A stretch of DNA of 64,000 nucleotides from the NCBI RefSeq assembly GCF_002118315.1, contig NZ_MTSZ01000005.1, forward strand, positions 124,001 through 188,000, written 5' to 3'. This document shows, one piece after another, positions 54,153 to 63,422 of this stretch. Source of the stretch: Kiloniella majae (GTDB taxonomy: Bacteria; Pseudomonadota; Alphaproteobacteria; Kiloniellales; Kiloniellaceae). Position numbers and translations under genes: made by a program. The notes below the pieces were generated by a model. It did not search any database, was not told where the DNA came from, and saw nothing but the letters and a program-made list of their open reading frames with translations. Each line of letters begins with the position of its first letter. The stretch's first letter is position 1.

Positions 54153-54969
54153 ATGTCCGGATCTTTTCGCTCGCTTTACCTCATACTCACGCTTCTTATG
54201 TGCTTCTTTGCAAAGCCCGTTTGGAGCACAACAGTATTAGACATAAAAAAATGGATGTGAACATGGAACAAGCTGTCAATTAGATGGGCGAAGTTATCAG
54301 GTCAAAACACCGTCCAACTGGGATGGAAAATCTCCTTTGCCCATTCTGATGCATTTTCATGGGTGGGGCAGAACAGGGAGAAATGTTCTCAACAATCCGA
54401 GAATAACCGAGGCAACAGATAAACATGGCTTTTTGCTTGTGGCACCGGATGGCCTCGGGAAAAGCTGGGATTTTTGGGACAAGACATCAAGAGACACACC
54501 CTTTGCTCAAGCAATCCTCAAAAATCTCAAAACCAAATGGCCCATTGATGAGAACAAAGTTTATCTCTCGGGCTTTTCCTACGGCAGTGCCATGGCCTGG
54601 CGTCTCGTCTGTGAAAGCGGGCAAGAGTTCGCGGGCCTTCTGGCGATAGCAGGAACCCTCCGGCAACAAGAAGATATTGAATGCCAAGCAGGTCCTATTA
54701 ACATCACCCATGTTCACGGCCTCAAGGATAACGTGATGCCCCTGCCCAGAGGGAACAACAATAATCCACTCAAAGGCATCGAACTATGGCGTCGTACAAA
54801 TCAATGTCGGGTTGAGCCAAATACAGTAGAAAAGATAAACATATTCACCTGTCATCACTGGACTGGATGTAATAGCGGCAAGGATACATCCATCTGCCTG
54901 CACAACTACGGGCACATGATCCCCAAAGGCTGGATGGATATTGCTTTGACTAAGATCAAAGAAATGTAA
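54153..54969 (+). pseudogene. PHB-depolymerase/LpqC-like esterase with a frameshift at an A7 run
   Basis: The first frame begins at ATG 54153 with a signal peptide (SLYLILTLLMCFFAKPVWS) and stops at TGA 54258. The remaining enzyme continues in the next frame: CEHGTSCQLDGRSYQVKTPS, MHFHGWGRTGRN, GLGKSWDFW, the elbow SGFSYGSAMAW, and HVHGLKDNVMPL and NYGHMIP for Asp and His. The switch falls at 54245-54251, seven A residues; six would keep one frame. It may be a sequencing error, a true pseudogene, or a gene rescued by slippage. The rest of the catalytic set is intact. Confidence 0.75.
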
Positions 54970-55082
54970 ATATCTACATTATAGAGCTTTAGGCTTCCCC
55001 TTCCAAGAAACAAGCGTGCATTTCTCCCCTTGACTGTTTATAGATGGAAAAAACTGCTTGAGTTATTCAGGATAGAACATCT

Positions 55083-57017
55083 ATGTGCGGCATTGCTGGA
55101 TTTATTGACGGCACCATAAACGACACCGACAAAAAACGAAGTATCGCTCATGCCATGGGCGAGGCTATGTACAGGCGTGGCCCTGACGGTGGTGAAATAT
55201 GGCTTAGTCCAGATCATGGTGTAGCCTTTGCTCATAGGCGCCTATCTATCATAGATCTCTCTTCAGCAGGTCAACAGCCGATGGCGGCGTCTTGTGGCCG
55301 CTATGTTCTCGTTTACAACGGCGAAATATATAATGCTGCTCAGATAAGAGCCAAAATACTCTCTCAATATGACATAAAATTTAAGGGGCACTCTGATACA
55401 GAAGTCCTATTAGAAGCAATCGCCAACTGGGGTATCAAAGACACTTTACATCACCTAATCGGAATGTTTGTGTTTGCTGTTTGGGATAAAAAGCTAAAAC
55501 GACTGACACTTTGCAGAGATAGAGTAGGCATAAAACCACTCTATTGGAGCTATAACAAAGGTGCTTTTATTTTTGGATCCATCCTCAAAGCCTTGAAAAA
55601 ACACCCTAAATGCCCCACGCAAATTGATCAAAATTCTATCGCATCCTTCTTACGACTTAACTATATTCCAGCCCCTCAATCCATATATCAGGATGTCCAC
55701 AAATTACTTCCAGGACACATCTTAACCTTTGATGCGGATGGCGACAAAACACCTAAATTGACAACCTATTGGTCTTTAGATCAAGCTGTAAGACAGGGTA
55801 AAAACACCCCCTTTTCCGGTACAGAGAATGAAGCAATAACAACTCTGGAAGAGCTCTTAGAAGATGCTGTCGCCAAACGCATGATTTCAGATGTCCCCTT
55901 TGGCGCATTTTTATCTGGTGGTATTGATTCCAGCACCGTCGCCGCTCTGATGCAAAAGCAATCATCTTCTCCTATTAAAACCTTCTCCATTGGCTTTGAG
56001 GATCAAGCTTACAATGAGGCTCAACACGCAGCACACGTTGCAAAACACCTCGGCACAGAGCATACGGAATTATATGTAACACCTGCTGAGGCCAGAGCAG
56101 TAATTCCAAATCTCGCGGATATATACGATGAACCTTTTGCTGATTCATCACAAATTCCAACATATCTCGTTTCAAAGTTGACTAGGAATCATGTGACCGT
56201 CGCCTTATCCGGCGATGGTGGGGATGAATTATTCGGTGGATATCGGCGCTATATCACAGCCCATAGATATGGCAATAAAATCAGTCACCTTCCCAAGTTT
56301 GTTGGAAATTTATCTTCTGGAATAATCCAAAGCCTTTCTCCCCAAACATGGGATCAAATTTTCAAAATTGTTCCTGATAATAAAAGACCCAGTCACCCTG
56401 GGGATACTCTATACAAACTGGCAAGTGTTCTTGGCGAAACGAGTGATGGCTATTACAGAAAACTCGTTAGTAATTGGCAGAACCCCAACAGTATTTTAAA
56501 CCGAGGACAAGAATATCAAGGCATTCTATGGGACCAAACAATTGAACAGTCTCTTCCGAACAATGTCGAAAGAATGCAATATCTTGATACCCTCACCTAC
56601 TTACCAGATGATATTTTAACCAAAGTCGACCGCGCCTCAATGGCTGCATCTTTAGAAGCTCGCGTCCCTCTCCTTGACCACCGCGTTGTCGAATTTTCCT
56701 GGTCACTTCCTATGCATATGAAAATTCGCAATGGCCAGGGAAAGTGGATACTGCGTAAGGTGTTGGATAAGTATGTTCCATCTGGATTGATAGATCGCCC
56801 CAAAATGGGCTTTGGAATTCCGATAGATAATTGGTTGAGAGGCCCTCTTAAAAGCTGGTCTAACGACTTATTATCAGAACAATATCTTCAAAAGCAGGGA
56901 CTTTTGAACTCATCGCTTGTACAAGAAAAGTTGCAACAACACCAAGCAGGCACCCATAATTGGCAACATCAACTATGGGCTATTTTAATGCTTCAATCTT
57001 GGTTAGAGAGTAATTAG
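55083..57017 (+). CDS. asnB: Asparagine synthase (glutamine-hydrolysing)
   Basis: 644 aa. MCGIAGFIDGTIN gives Cys2 (after Met removal), the glutaminase nucleophile. The N-terminal Ntn domain has FAHRRLSIIDLS and LVYNGEIYNA. The synthase domain has the ATP-pyrophosphatase loop FLSGGIDSSTVAAL and ALSGDGGDELFGGYRRY. AsnB proteins of this sub-type often sit in polysaccharide clusters and may amidate sugar acids instead of aspartate. Here it is convergent, with 20 bp spacing, with the UDP-glucuronate epimerase gene. Base composition is visibly more AT-rich than the flanking core genes. Confidence 0.9.
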   Translation: MCGIAGFIDGTINDTDKKRSIAHAMGEAMYRRGPDGGEIWLSPDHGVAFAHRRLSIIDLSSAGQQPMAASCGRYVLVYNGEIYNAAQIRAKILSQYDIKFKGHSDTEVLLEAIANWGIKDTLHHLIGMFVFAVWDKKLKRLTLCRDRVGIKPLYWSYNKGAFIFGSILKALKKHPKCPTQIDQNSIASFLRLNYIPAPQSIYQDVHKLLPGHILTFDADGDKTPKLTTYWSLDQAVRQGKNTPFSGTENEAITTLEELLEDAVAKRMISDVPFGAFLSGGIDSSTVAALMQKQSSSPIKTFSIGFEDQAYNEAQHAAHVAKHLGTEHTELYVTPAEARAVIPNLADIYDEPFADSSQIPTYLVSKLTRNHVTVALSGDGGDELFGGYRRYITAHRYGNKISHLPKFVGNLSSGIIQSLSPQTWDQIFKIVPDNKRPSHPGDTLYKLASVLGETSDGYYRKLVSNWQNPNSILNRGQEYQGILWDQTIEQSLPNNVERMQYLDTLTYLPDDILTKVDRASMAASLEARVPLLDHRVVEFSWSLPMHMKIRNGQGKWILRKVLDKYVPSGLIDRPKMGFGIPIDNWLRGPLKSWSNDLLSEQYLQKQGLLNSSLVQEKLQQHQAGTHNWQHQLWAILMLQSWLESN

Positions 57018-57037
57018 AGTTTCTATATCCACAAGAC

Positions 57038-58063
57038 TTAAGAATTAATTTTATAATAAAACTTATACCAATCTACAAAATGTCCAATACCTTCTTCAAT
57101 CGTGACTGAAGGCTTGTAGCCAGTAATTTCAGACAATTCGGTTACATCAGCCCAAGTAGCAGGGACGTCACCATCTTGCATTGGCAGCATATTATATTCT
57201 GCTTTTATATCTAATTTTTCTTCAAGCACCTCAATATAGCGCATAAGTTTTTCGCAACGCGTATTACCAATATTCACGACACGATAGGGGGCAACGCCGC
57301 TTGTACTTGGATTTGGATTGTTACTATCCCAATCCAGATCAATACCTGGAGGAATGTCAGCCAGACGACTTATACCCTCGACGATGTCTTTAACATACGT
57401 AAAGTCACGCTGCATATTACCATTGTTAAAAACGTTGATTGGTTTTCCCGCTATAATGTCCTTCGTAAACATAAAGAGTGCCATGTCTGGTCGCCCCCAA
57501 GGGCCATACACAGTAAAAAATCGCATACCTGTACTTGGAATATTAAATAGATGCGAGTACGCATGTGCCATCATCTCATTAGATTTTTTTGTGGCCGCAT
57601 AAAGCGTCATTGGATGTTCAGCACTCTCAGAAACCTTAAAGGGCATACTTGTATTCGCCCCATAAGCTGAACTCGTCGAAGCGTAAACCAAATGTTCAAC
57701 AGGATAATGCCTGCATGCTTCAAGAATATTTAAAAATCCGTCAACATTTGAATGCAAATAAGCTCTTGGGTTTTCGAGACTGTAACGCACCCCCGCCTGC
57801 GCCGCTAAATTTACACAAATATCTGGGCGATACTCTTTAAATACAGTTTCAACCGCAGACCAATCAGCAAGGTCAATGCGTTTTTCGACAAAACCCTCAA
57901 ACTTCTTCAAATTGACAAGGCGTGCTTCTTTAAGGGACACCTCATAATAATCACTGACGATATCAATACCAACAACTTGATGCCCTTGCGTTAAAAGAAG
58001 ATCAGCAAGGTGATAGCCAATAAAACCAGCGGTACCAGTGATTACACAAGTTTTTTTTGCCAT
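57038..58063 (-). CDS. UDP-glucuronate 4-epimerase-type SDR
   Basis: 341 aa, extended SDR. VITGTAGFIGYHLADLL is the NAD-binding loop; YASTSSAYGANT and YAATKKSNEMMAH give the Ser/Tyr-x-x-x-Lys triad; VYGPWGRPDMALFMF is typical of the UDP-glucuronate 4-epimerase group (CapI/LpsL). It would make UDP-galacturonate for surface polysaccharide. The ribosome site is weak. It is the last gene of the minus-strand polysaccharide block, separated from the methyltransferase by 163 bp. Confidence 0.88.
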   Translation of the reverse strand: MAKKTCVITGTAGFIGYHLADLLLTQGHQVVGIDIVSDYYEVSLKEARLVNLKKFEGFVEKRIDLADWSAVETVFKEYRPDICVNLAAQAGVRYSLENPRAYLHSNVDGFLNILEACRHYPVEHLVYASTSSAYGANTSMPFKVSESAEHPMTLYAATKKSNEMMAHAYSHLFNIPSTGMRFFTVYGPWGRPDMALFMFTKDIIAGKPINVFNNGNMQRDFTYVKDIVEGISRLADIPPGIDLDWDSNNPNPSTSGVAPYRVVNIGNTRCEKLMRYIEVLEEKLDIKAEYNMLPMQDGDVPATWADVTELSEITGYKPSVTIEEGIGHFVDWYKFYYKINS

Positions 58064-58226
58064 TAAATTGAAGTGCCCTTATTGAACTTTCTAAACATTT
58101 AAAATAGATTAAGGAATACGTAAATTGAATTATACAATTTTTTGTAAATGAATACTGTCGTCCTTATTTAGATCAGTCCTTCTATTCCCAGAGGATATTT
58201 CTCTCTCAGAAATAAAGTGGTGTCGA

Positions 58227-59108
58227 TCATTCGGATTCCCATCTCGTAACAATATCTGTAATCTCAGAGCCTGCCCCGAAGCTTTCGAGTTGATTGAAGC
58301 AACCATTGGACTTACGCCAAATGGTGCCGTGCTCACCTTCTAACCCAGCCTCACAAACGTTGCGCGAGGCTAAAAATAAGCCATCATCTTTAAGGTAAGT
58401 GAATATATGTCCCACCATAGTGCGCAATTGGGTAGTGGAAAAATATTCAAGATTCAGAATATTACTGGCTCGTAGCGCATGCAAGCGTCCCGCAAGGTGG
58501 GGTTGGCGTTGTAAAGCGTCAAATTCAAGTGCGCTAATCGTGGTTTCATGGGCGATGTTTGGATTTATCAGGCTGATATCTTGAACGGGAGTCATAGCAT
58601 TGCGAAGGGTCGTATTCGCGAGGTAACGACCTGCAATATAATTATTCAGCCACCCCCAGTCGTGCTCAGACTTAGGAAGGCGTATGCCTAAACGCCCCAC
58701 TCGCATGAGGACAGGCTCCCCATCACTGGCCCTGTATTCCGTGATATAGCCAACTGTAAATTTAGTAAGCGACAAATACCTATCTGCCAACAGTAAATTC
58801 ACGTTTGTAAAACCTGCCGTTTTAAAAGCACGAGCCATATCGAGGGTTGTACTGCCATCTGAGGCCCCTAGGTCAAGAACATGCAAGTCTTTAAGTTTGC
58901 AATCTAAATGCTTAACAAGGGCGGTTTCTGTCTTTGGCAGGCGCGCTGGATTGGTACGCTTCCACACCCCATTAATACGAATATCGTCTAAGATCTTGCT
59001 GAACACGGAAACATTGTCAGTACTCAGGGCAAGAGCATCCGGGTCGGTCTGGCAAAAATAGTGGAGCCACCGAAAAGGGATGGTGCTGGAAACGATAAAT
59101 TTAGTCAA
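58227..59108 (-). CDS. SAM-dependent methyltransferase-like protein
   Basis: 293 aa. LHVLDLGASDGSTTLDMARAF is a class-I methyltransferase motif I with a DxGASDG pattern, and LLADRY gives the acidic end of beta-2. LKDDGLFLASRNV is motif III-like. The only near start is TTG 59108, preceded by GAGGG; it overlaps the glycosyltransferase stop by eight bases (TTGACTAA), so translation is coupled. The family otherwise is not recognised; a role in modifying the polysaccharide is likely from position. Confidence 0.68.
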   Translation of the reverse strand: MTKFIVSSTIPFRWLHYFCQTDPDALALSTDNVSVFSKILDDIRINGVWKRTNPARLPKTETALVKHLDCKLKDLHVLDLGASDGSTTLDMARAFKTAGFTNVNLLLADRYLSLTKFTVGYITEYRASDGEPVLMRVGRLGIRLPKSEHDWGWLNNYIAGRYLANTTLRNAMTPVQDISLINPNIAHETTISALEFDALQRQPHLAGRLHALRASNILNLEYFSTTQLRTMVGHIFTYLKDDGLFLASRNVCEAGLEGEHGTIWRKSNGCFNQLESFGAGSEITDIVTRWESE

Positions 59109-60246
59109 CTACCCTCGGCCTTCTTGAGTTATTATATATATCTGCAAGTAAGTTTGTATACTGAAGCACTATTTTTTCAATGGAATAATAATCATTGATA
59201 TGCACTCTTGCTTTTATTTTGAGGTCGTCCATATCACTACCCAGTACGTCAAGCCATGCTGCGGCTAAGCCCTCAACGTCGCCCGGGGCTACAGTTCGTC
59301 CAGTTTCACCAATAATCAGCGCGCTATCGCCCACGTCTGTTGCCACGCAAGGGACGCCCGTTGACATGGCCTCTCCCAAAATATTCGGAAAACCTTCGCC
59401 AAATGACGATGACAAGGTTACCAGATCGAGTGCTGAATATATTTTATCCATATCGGTGCGGGGGCCAAGAAAGTGAGAGCGTTTTTCAATACCAGCTCCT
59501 TGAAACTTTCGAATGAAGTCCGTATCTTGTTTACTGGTACCGCTGCCGATAAGGACAAAATCAATATCCGCGCGAGCTTTGGCTATAATGCTTGCGGCGG
59601 CAATAAACGTGTCGTGATCCTTCTGAGGGTCGACGCGGGCTGGCAATCCAATCAAAAGCTTGTTAGCAGCGACACCGATTTCCTGGCGAAATGCGCGTCC
59701 AGCTTGAGGGTTGGGGCAAAATTTATCGAGCTCAAAGCCATTTGGAATGAACTCCCATCGTTTCGGAGTATAACCTAGGCGTTCGTGGAATGCGCGTCCA
59801 GCCCATGAGTTAACAATACAAGCATCAGGCAGGGGGGACAGTCGTGCTAACATTTTAGGCATGACCTTGGCTAACATGGAATAGCGGCTCATGTCCATTT
59901 GCGAACAGCGAATATTCCAACAAATCGCGGGCACACCGGCGACTCGTCCAACGGCCAGTCCAAGCAAATCCGCATGATATAGCCAAGTCACCAAAACGTC
60001 TGGTTGGAGCTGTTTCAGAAGACGATAAAGTTTGAGCGCCGCCCTTGGATCTGGGAACCCGCGTGACATACCAAGATTATATAACGGCACACCAAGGACA
60101 TTAATGCGCTCACCCAAAACACCCGACCCTGTCATGGAGATTACACTATGGCCAGAATCTGGGCCTAGCGATCCTACAAGCTTGGTCAGCATAATTTCCG
60201 CACCACCAAGGCCGAGCCCAGTTATGAGATGAATAACTTTAGTCAA
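59101..60246 (-). CDS. GT4-family glycosyltransferase
   Basis: 381 aa from TTG 60246 (AAGAGAGAG upstream). The ORF is open to 60303, but that part overlaps the upstream gene by 65 bases and has no family match. VIHLITGLGLGGAEIML begins the GT-B fold. The donor-site motif EGFPNILGEAMSTGVPCVATDVG has the E-x7-E of GT4 enzymes. The start overlaps the upstream GT stop by eight bases. The sugar is unknown. Confidence 0.9.
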   Translation of the reverse strand: MTKVIHLITGLGLGGAEIMLTKLVGSLGPDSGHSVISMTGSGVLGERINVLGVPLYNLGMSRGFPDPRAALKLYRLLKQLQPDVLVTWLYHADLLGLAVGRVAGVPAICWNIRCSQMDMSRYSMLAKVMPKMLARLSPLPDACIVNSWAGRAFHERLGYTPKRWEFIPNGFELDKFCPNPQAGRAFRQEIGVAANKLLIGLPARVDPQKDHDTFIAAASIIAKARADIDFVLIGSGTSKQDTDFIRKFQGAGIEKRSHFLGPRTDMDKIYSALDLVTLSSSFGEGFPNILGEAMSTGVPCVATDVGDSALIIGETGRTVAPGDVEGLAAAWLDVLGSDMDDLKIKARVHINDYYSIEKIVLQYTNLLADIYNNSRRPRVVD

Positions 60247-61363
60247 AGGGCTCTCTCTTAAATAGTTCAGAAATTTGTAAAACACCAAGATACTGATGAG
60301 CAATTACATCAATGTCATAGGTACGAATGTGTTCTGGCATATTATTTTTATGCGAAACTGTTTCGAGAGATTTGAGGATGATTATTGCCATGGCATCATC
60401 GTTGCCTACGGGGGTAATGTGTCCAAATCGACCTTGTTCGATCATTTTCTTAGGTTCTGCGCCGCAATCGGTTGTCACCACGGGGCAGCCACACGCAAGA
60501 GCTTCTGCCAAAACAAGGGCGAAGCCTTCGGCGACCGAAGACAGCACAAAAAGATCAGCCTGGGCCATCATAACATAAGGGTTTTCAACAAACCCGGGCA
60601 TTTCAACACAATCACTTATGGACAATTCATGGATTAATTCTTGCAAAGAATTGCGTAACGTCCCATCACCAAGAATAATCAATCGCGTATTTTCATTTGC
60701 GTTGTGTACCTTTGCAAAGGCCCGAATAAGCGTTGGAAAGTCTTTTTCGTTCGAAAGTCGCCCAACTGCAAGAACTACCTTGAGCGAATTATCCAGTAAC
60801 CAAGGATGAGACCCTCCGTGTTGAGAAAGTATCTTTATTTTTTTTAAATTTATTGGATTGGCGATAACGTCGATACTTTGCCGATTTGGAAGGAGTTTTG
60901 ATAGCTCAATTGCAATGCCATCAGACACGGCGATAACTCGGTCTGCACGACTATATATAAATTTGAGAAAGAATGACAGGACCCGATCTTTCATCCCACG
61001 GCTACGAGAAAAAAGCGCTACCTCTTGTATCGCCAATTGGCCTGAATAATTCCCCAAAAGGCGCGTCGCTAAAAGAAGTATGAAGTTGACATGCGTCATG
61101 GTGGAGAGGATGGCATCGGGGTTGGTGGCTTTAATCACGCGCCGTAACGCTGGAATAGCAAACAGAAGGCGCGAGACATGCAGAGTATGAACGTGAACAG
61201 ATGAAGACACGTTCTCGCGCAAAGCGCCAGTATGCTGAATGCATACTATATGAACATCGACGCCCTGTTCCACCATCCAATTGGCGAGATCGACGAAAAC
61301 TTTTTCCGCCCCCCCGCCAATAAGCGAAGGCAAAACGAACATTAGGCGTGGAGGTGTTGTCAT
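60239..61363 (-). CDS. GT4-family glycosyltransferase
   Basis: 374 aa, GT-B fold. FVLPSLIGGGAEKVFVDLANWM opens the N-domain (cited in part), and EGFALVLAEALACGCPVVTTDCG is the E-x7-E donor-site motif. It overlaps the GT2 gene start by four bases and the next GT4 gene by eight. It belongs to the polysaccharide block; the linkage cannot be deduced. Confidence 0.92.
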   Translation of the reverse strand: MTTPPRLMFVLPSLIGGGAEKVFVDLANWMVEQGVDVHIVCIQHTGALRENVSSSVHVHTLHVSRLLFAIPALRRVIKATNPDAILSTMTHVNFILLLATRLLGNYSGQLAIQEVALFSRSRGMKDRVLSFFLKFIYSRADRVIAVSDGIAIELSKLLPNRQSIDVIANPINLKKIKILSQHGGSHPWLLDNSLKVVLAVGRLSNEKDFPTLIRAFAKVHNANENTRLIILGDGTLRNSLQELIHELSISDCVEMPGFVENPYVMMAQADLFVLSSVAEGFALVLAEALACGCPVVTTDCGAEPKKMIEQGRFGHITPVGNDDAMAIIILKSLETVSHKNNMPEHIRTYDIDVIAHQYLGVLQISELFKREPFD

Positions 61364-62304
61364 CCAATCACCTTACGTCCACCCAAAAGTTGGTAAACTA
61401 TTCCAGAAATAGGCTGTGTCAAGATAAACCCAATATGCCACCAAGAGCGCCGTTGGCTTGCAATAAAACCATTGGGCCAGATCGGTTTATGTAAAAATGA
61501 TTGTAGCATATAGGCTCGTCCTGAGACCTCTCGATTGTGAATTGCGAGCAGTCCCGCAGCATAATATGATGAGCTCATGGCTTGGGCCCGGTGAGCGGCT
61601 AACGTATTTGGGAAATCAACTCGATCAAATAAAGCCTGCATTACATCGACTTTGTTTTCCGCCATCTCTACGCTTCGCTGGGCCTGGCTGGCACCACCCT
61701 CATGCCACCGCCAGGTCGCTAAGAATTTTGGAATGCGCTCCATCTCACCAACTAGACCAAGTCGTAACCACATATCGAAATCTCCAGAGAAGCGATAGGA
61801 TAAATTGCGTGGTTTTTCTCCGTGTAGTGCCGATTTTCGGAAAAAGGCGCCCGGGCCAGGAATGCAATAACATTGATCAAGCATCAAGCCATAGTCATAG
61901 TCCAGGGTAACATTCTTTTCTATGACTTCGCCATACGCGTTCGTTTTCAGCCAATCGGGGTAGACACCAACAAGATCCGCATTAGCCGTTAGTCTGGATA
62001 AGGATTCTTCGATTAATCCAGGTAGGATTGGATCATCAGCATTGACGATTGCAACAATATCATTTGCAGCCATAGCAATGCCTTTGTTGACCGTCGCTTG
62101 TTCGCCAATATTCGTATGACTGATGAGGGTAAGGCGATCCGCAAAAGGTTTTAATAAGCTCAATGTTTCATCGGAGGAGCCATCGTCGATAACAATATAC
62201 TCAAGGGCTTTATGACCTTGTGCAAGTACGCTTTCAACCGTTTCAACAATGTAGTCTGCACAGTTGTAGACGGGTGTGATAATTGTTACGGGTTGATTTT
62301 GCAT
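61360..62304 (-). CDS. GT2-family glycosyltransferase
   Basis: 314 aa, GT-A fold. VTIITPVYNCADYIVETVESVLAQ with YIVIDDGSSDETL are GT2 motifs, and IVNADDPI holds a DxD-like metal site. FSGDFDMWLRLGLVGE is the C-terminal acceptor/catalytic base region. The stop overlaps the following GT4 start (ATGA). It lies 11 bp after the 2-epimerase gene. Confidence 0.92.
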   Translation of the reverse strand: MQNQPVTIITPVYNCADYIVETVESVLAQGHKALEYIVIDDGSSDETLSLLKPFADRLTLISHTNIGEQATVNKGIAMAANDIVAIVNADDPILPGLIEESLSRLTANADLVGVYPDWLKTNAYGEVIEKNVTLDYDYGLMLDQCYCIPGPGAFFRKSALHGEKPRNLSYRFSGDFDMWLRLGLVGEMERIPKFLATWRWHEGGASQAQRSVEMAENKVDVMQALFDRVDFPNTLAAHRAQAMSSSYYAAGLLAIHNREVSGRAYMLQSFLHKPIWPNGFIASQRRSWWHIGFILTQPISGIVYQLLGGRKVIG

Positions 62305-62315
62305 TCTGGCCTTGA

Positions 62316-63422
62316 TTAAGTATGTGGATTACTGTCAAGGTGACAGTGATAACCCAATAAAATGCGCGCAACGGTACCGCTGACATCTGGAGCGAGATAT
62401 TCTGTTGGTGGCGTCCAGTCACAGCCTAGCGACAAAGCTGCTTCCGTGCAGCGTTCAATTGAATCCGGATCTGCTCCACTTAGGATATTACTCCCGCATT
62501 CGATAGTCTCAGGTCGCTCTGTTACATCGCGCAGGGTCACATTGGGAATGCCAAAGATCGAGCATTCTTCCTGAACCGTGCCACTGTCGCTTAACACACA
62601 TCGCGCATTCTTTTCCAAGGTGATGAAGTCGAAGAGGCCAAAGGCTTCTGGGTAGCGAATATCCCCACCATGATCGTGCATGCCAAACTGGTCAAGGCGC
62701 GCACGCGTTCGCGGGTGCGTACTGACCAATACCGGCAGATTGTAACGCTCATTGATTCGGGCAAGGCCAGTGGTAAATTGGCGCAAGCGGTCTTCGGTAT
62801 CGACGTTCTCAGCCCGGTGCAAGGTGACAAGGAAATAGCCATCCTTGTTGAGGCCTTGAGTCTTAAGAACCTTCGATGCTGCAATTTTCTCTTTATAGAA
62901 TTCCAAGACTTCGTAAATCGGATTGCCTGTGACGAAAATTCTATCGCTCTTTACACCTTCGTGAATTAAATTGGCTCGGCTGCGTTCCGTGTATGGCATA
63001 AGAATATCACTGGAATGATCAATGATGCGGCGGTTGACTTCTTCCGGTACGCGATCATCGTAACAGCGATTGCCCGCTTCCATATGAAAGACAGGAATTC
63101 CCATACGCTTGGCTATAATCGCGCAAATGCTGCTGTTGGTATCACCTAAAAGCAAGAGCCGATCCGGTTTTTCACGGATCAAAACCTCTTCGGTGGCTTC
63201 AAGCATCTTACCAAGTTGCTGACCCAGTGTATCGCCACGAACATTCAAAAAATCATCTGGTGCCCGAACGTTTAATTCATCAAAAAAAACCTCGCTGAGC
63301 TTTGGATCATAGTTTTGACCTGTGTGGATCACGACATGGTCACACGCTGTATCCAACCGCGCGATTACACGGCTGAGCCGAATGATTTCGGGGCGCGTGC
63401 CAAGTACAGTAACAACTTTCAT
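62316..63422 (-). CDS. UDP-HexNAc 2-epimerase, non-hydrolysing (WecB/CapG/WbjD family)
   Basis: 368 aa. MKVVTVLGTRPEIIRLSRVIARL and HTGQNYDPKLSEVFF at the N-terminus, HMEAGNRCYDDRVPEEVNR and LSDSGTVQEEC are the family motifs. The enzyme may be UDP-GlcNAc 2-epimerase (WecB) or, given the CapE/WbjB-type gene immediately upstream, the last step in UDP-L-FucNAc formation (CapG/WbjD). The start overlaps that gene by four bases (ATGA). A CapF/WbjC gene, which the second route requires, is not in this window. Confidence 0.9.
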   Translation of the reverse strand: MKVVTVLGTRPEIIRLSRVIARLDTACDHVVIHTGQNYDPKLSEVFFDELNVRAPDDFLNVRGDTLGQQLGKMLEATEEVLIREKPDRLLLLGDTNSSICAIIAKRMGIPVFHMEAGNRCYDDRVPEEVNRRIIDHSSDILMPYTERSRANLIHEGVKSDRIFVTGNPIYEVLEFYKEKIAASKVLKTQGLNKDGYFLVTLHRAENVDTEDRLRQFTTGLARINERYNLPVLVSTHPRTRARLDQFGMHDHGGDIRYPEAFGLFDFITLEKNARCVLSDSGTVQEECSIFGIPNVTLRDVTERPETIECGSNILSGADPDSIERCTEAALSLGCDWTPPTEYLAPDVSGTVARILLGYHCHLDSNPHT

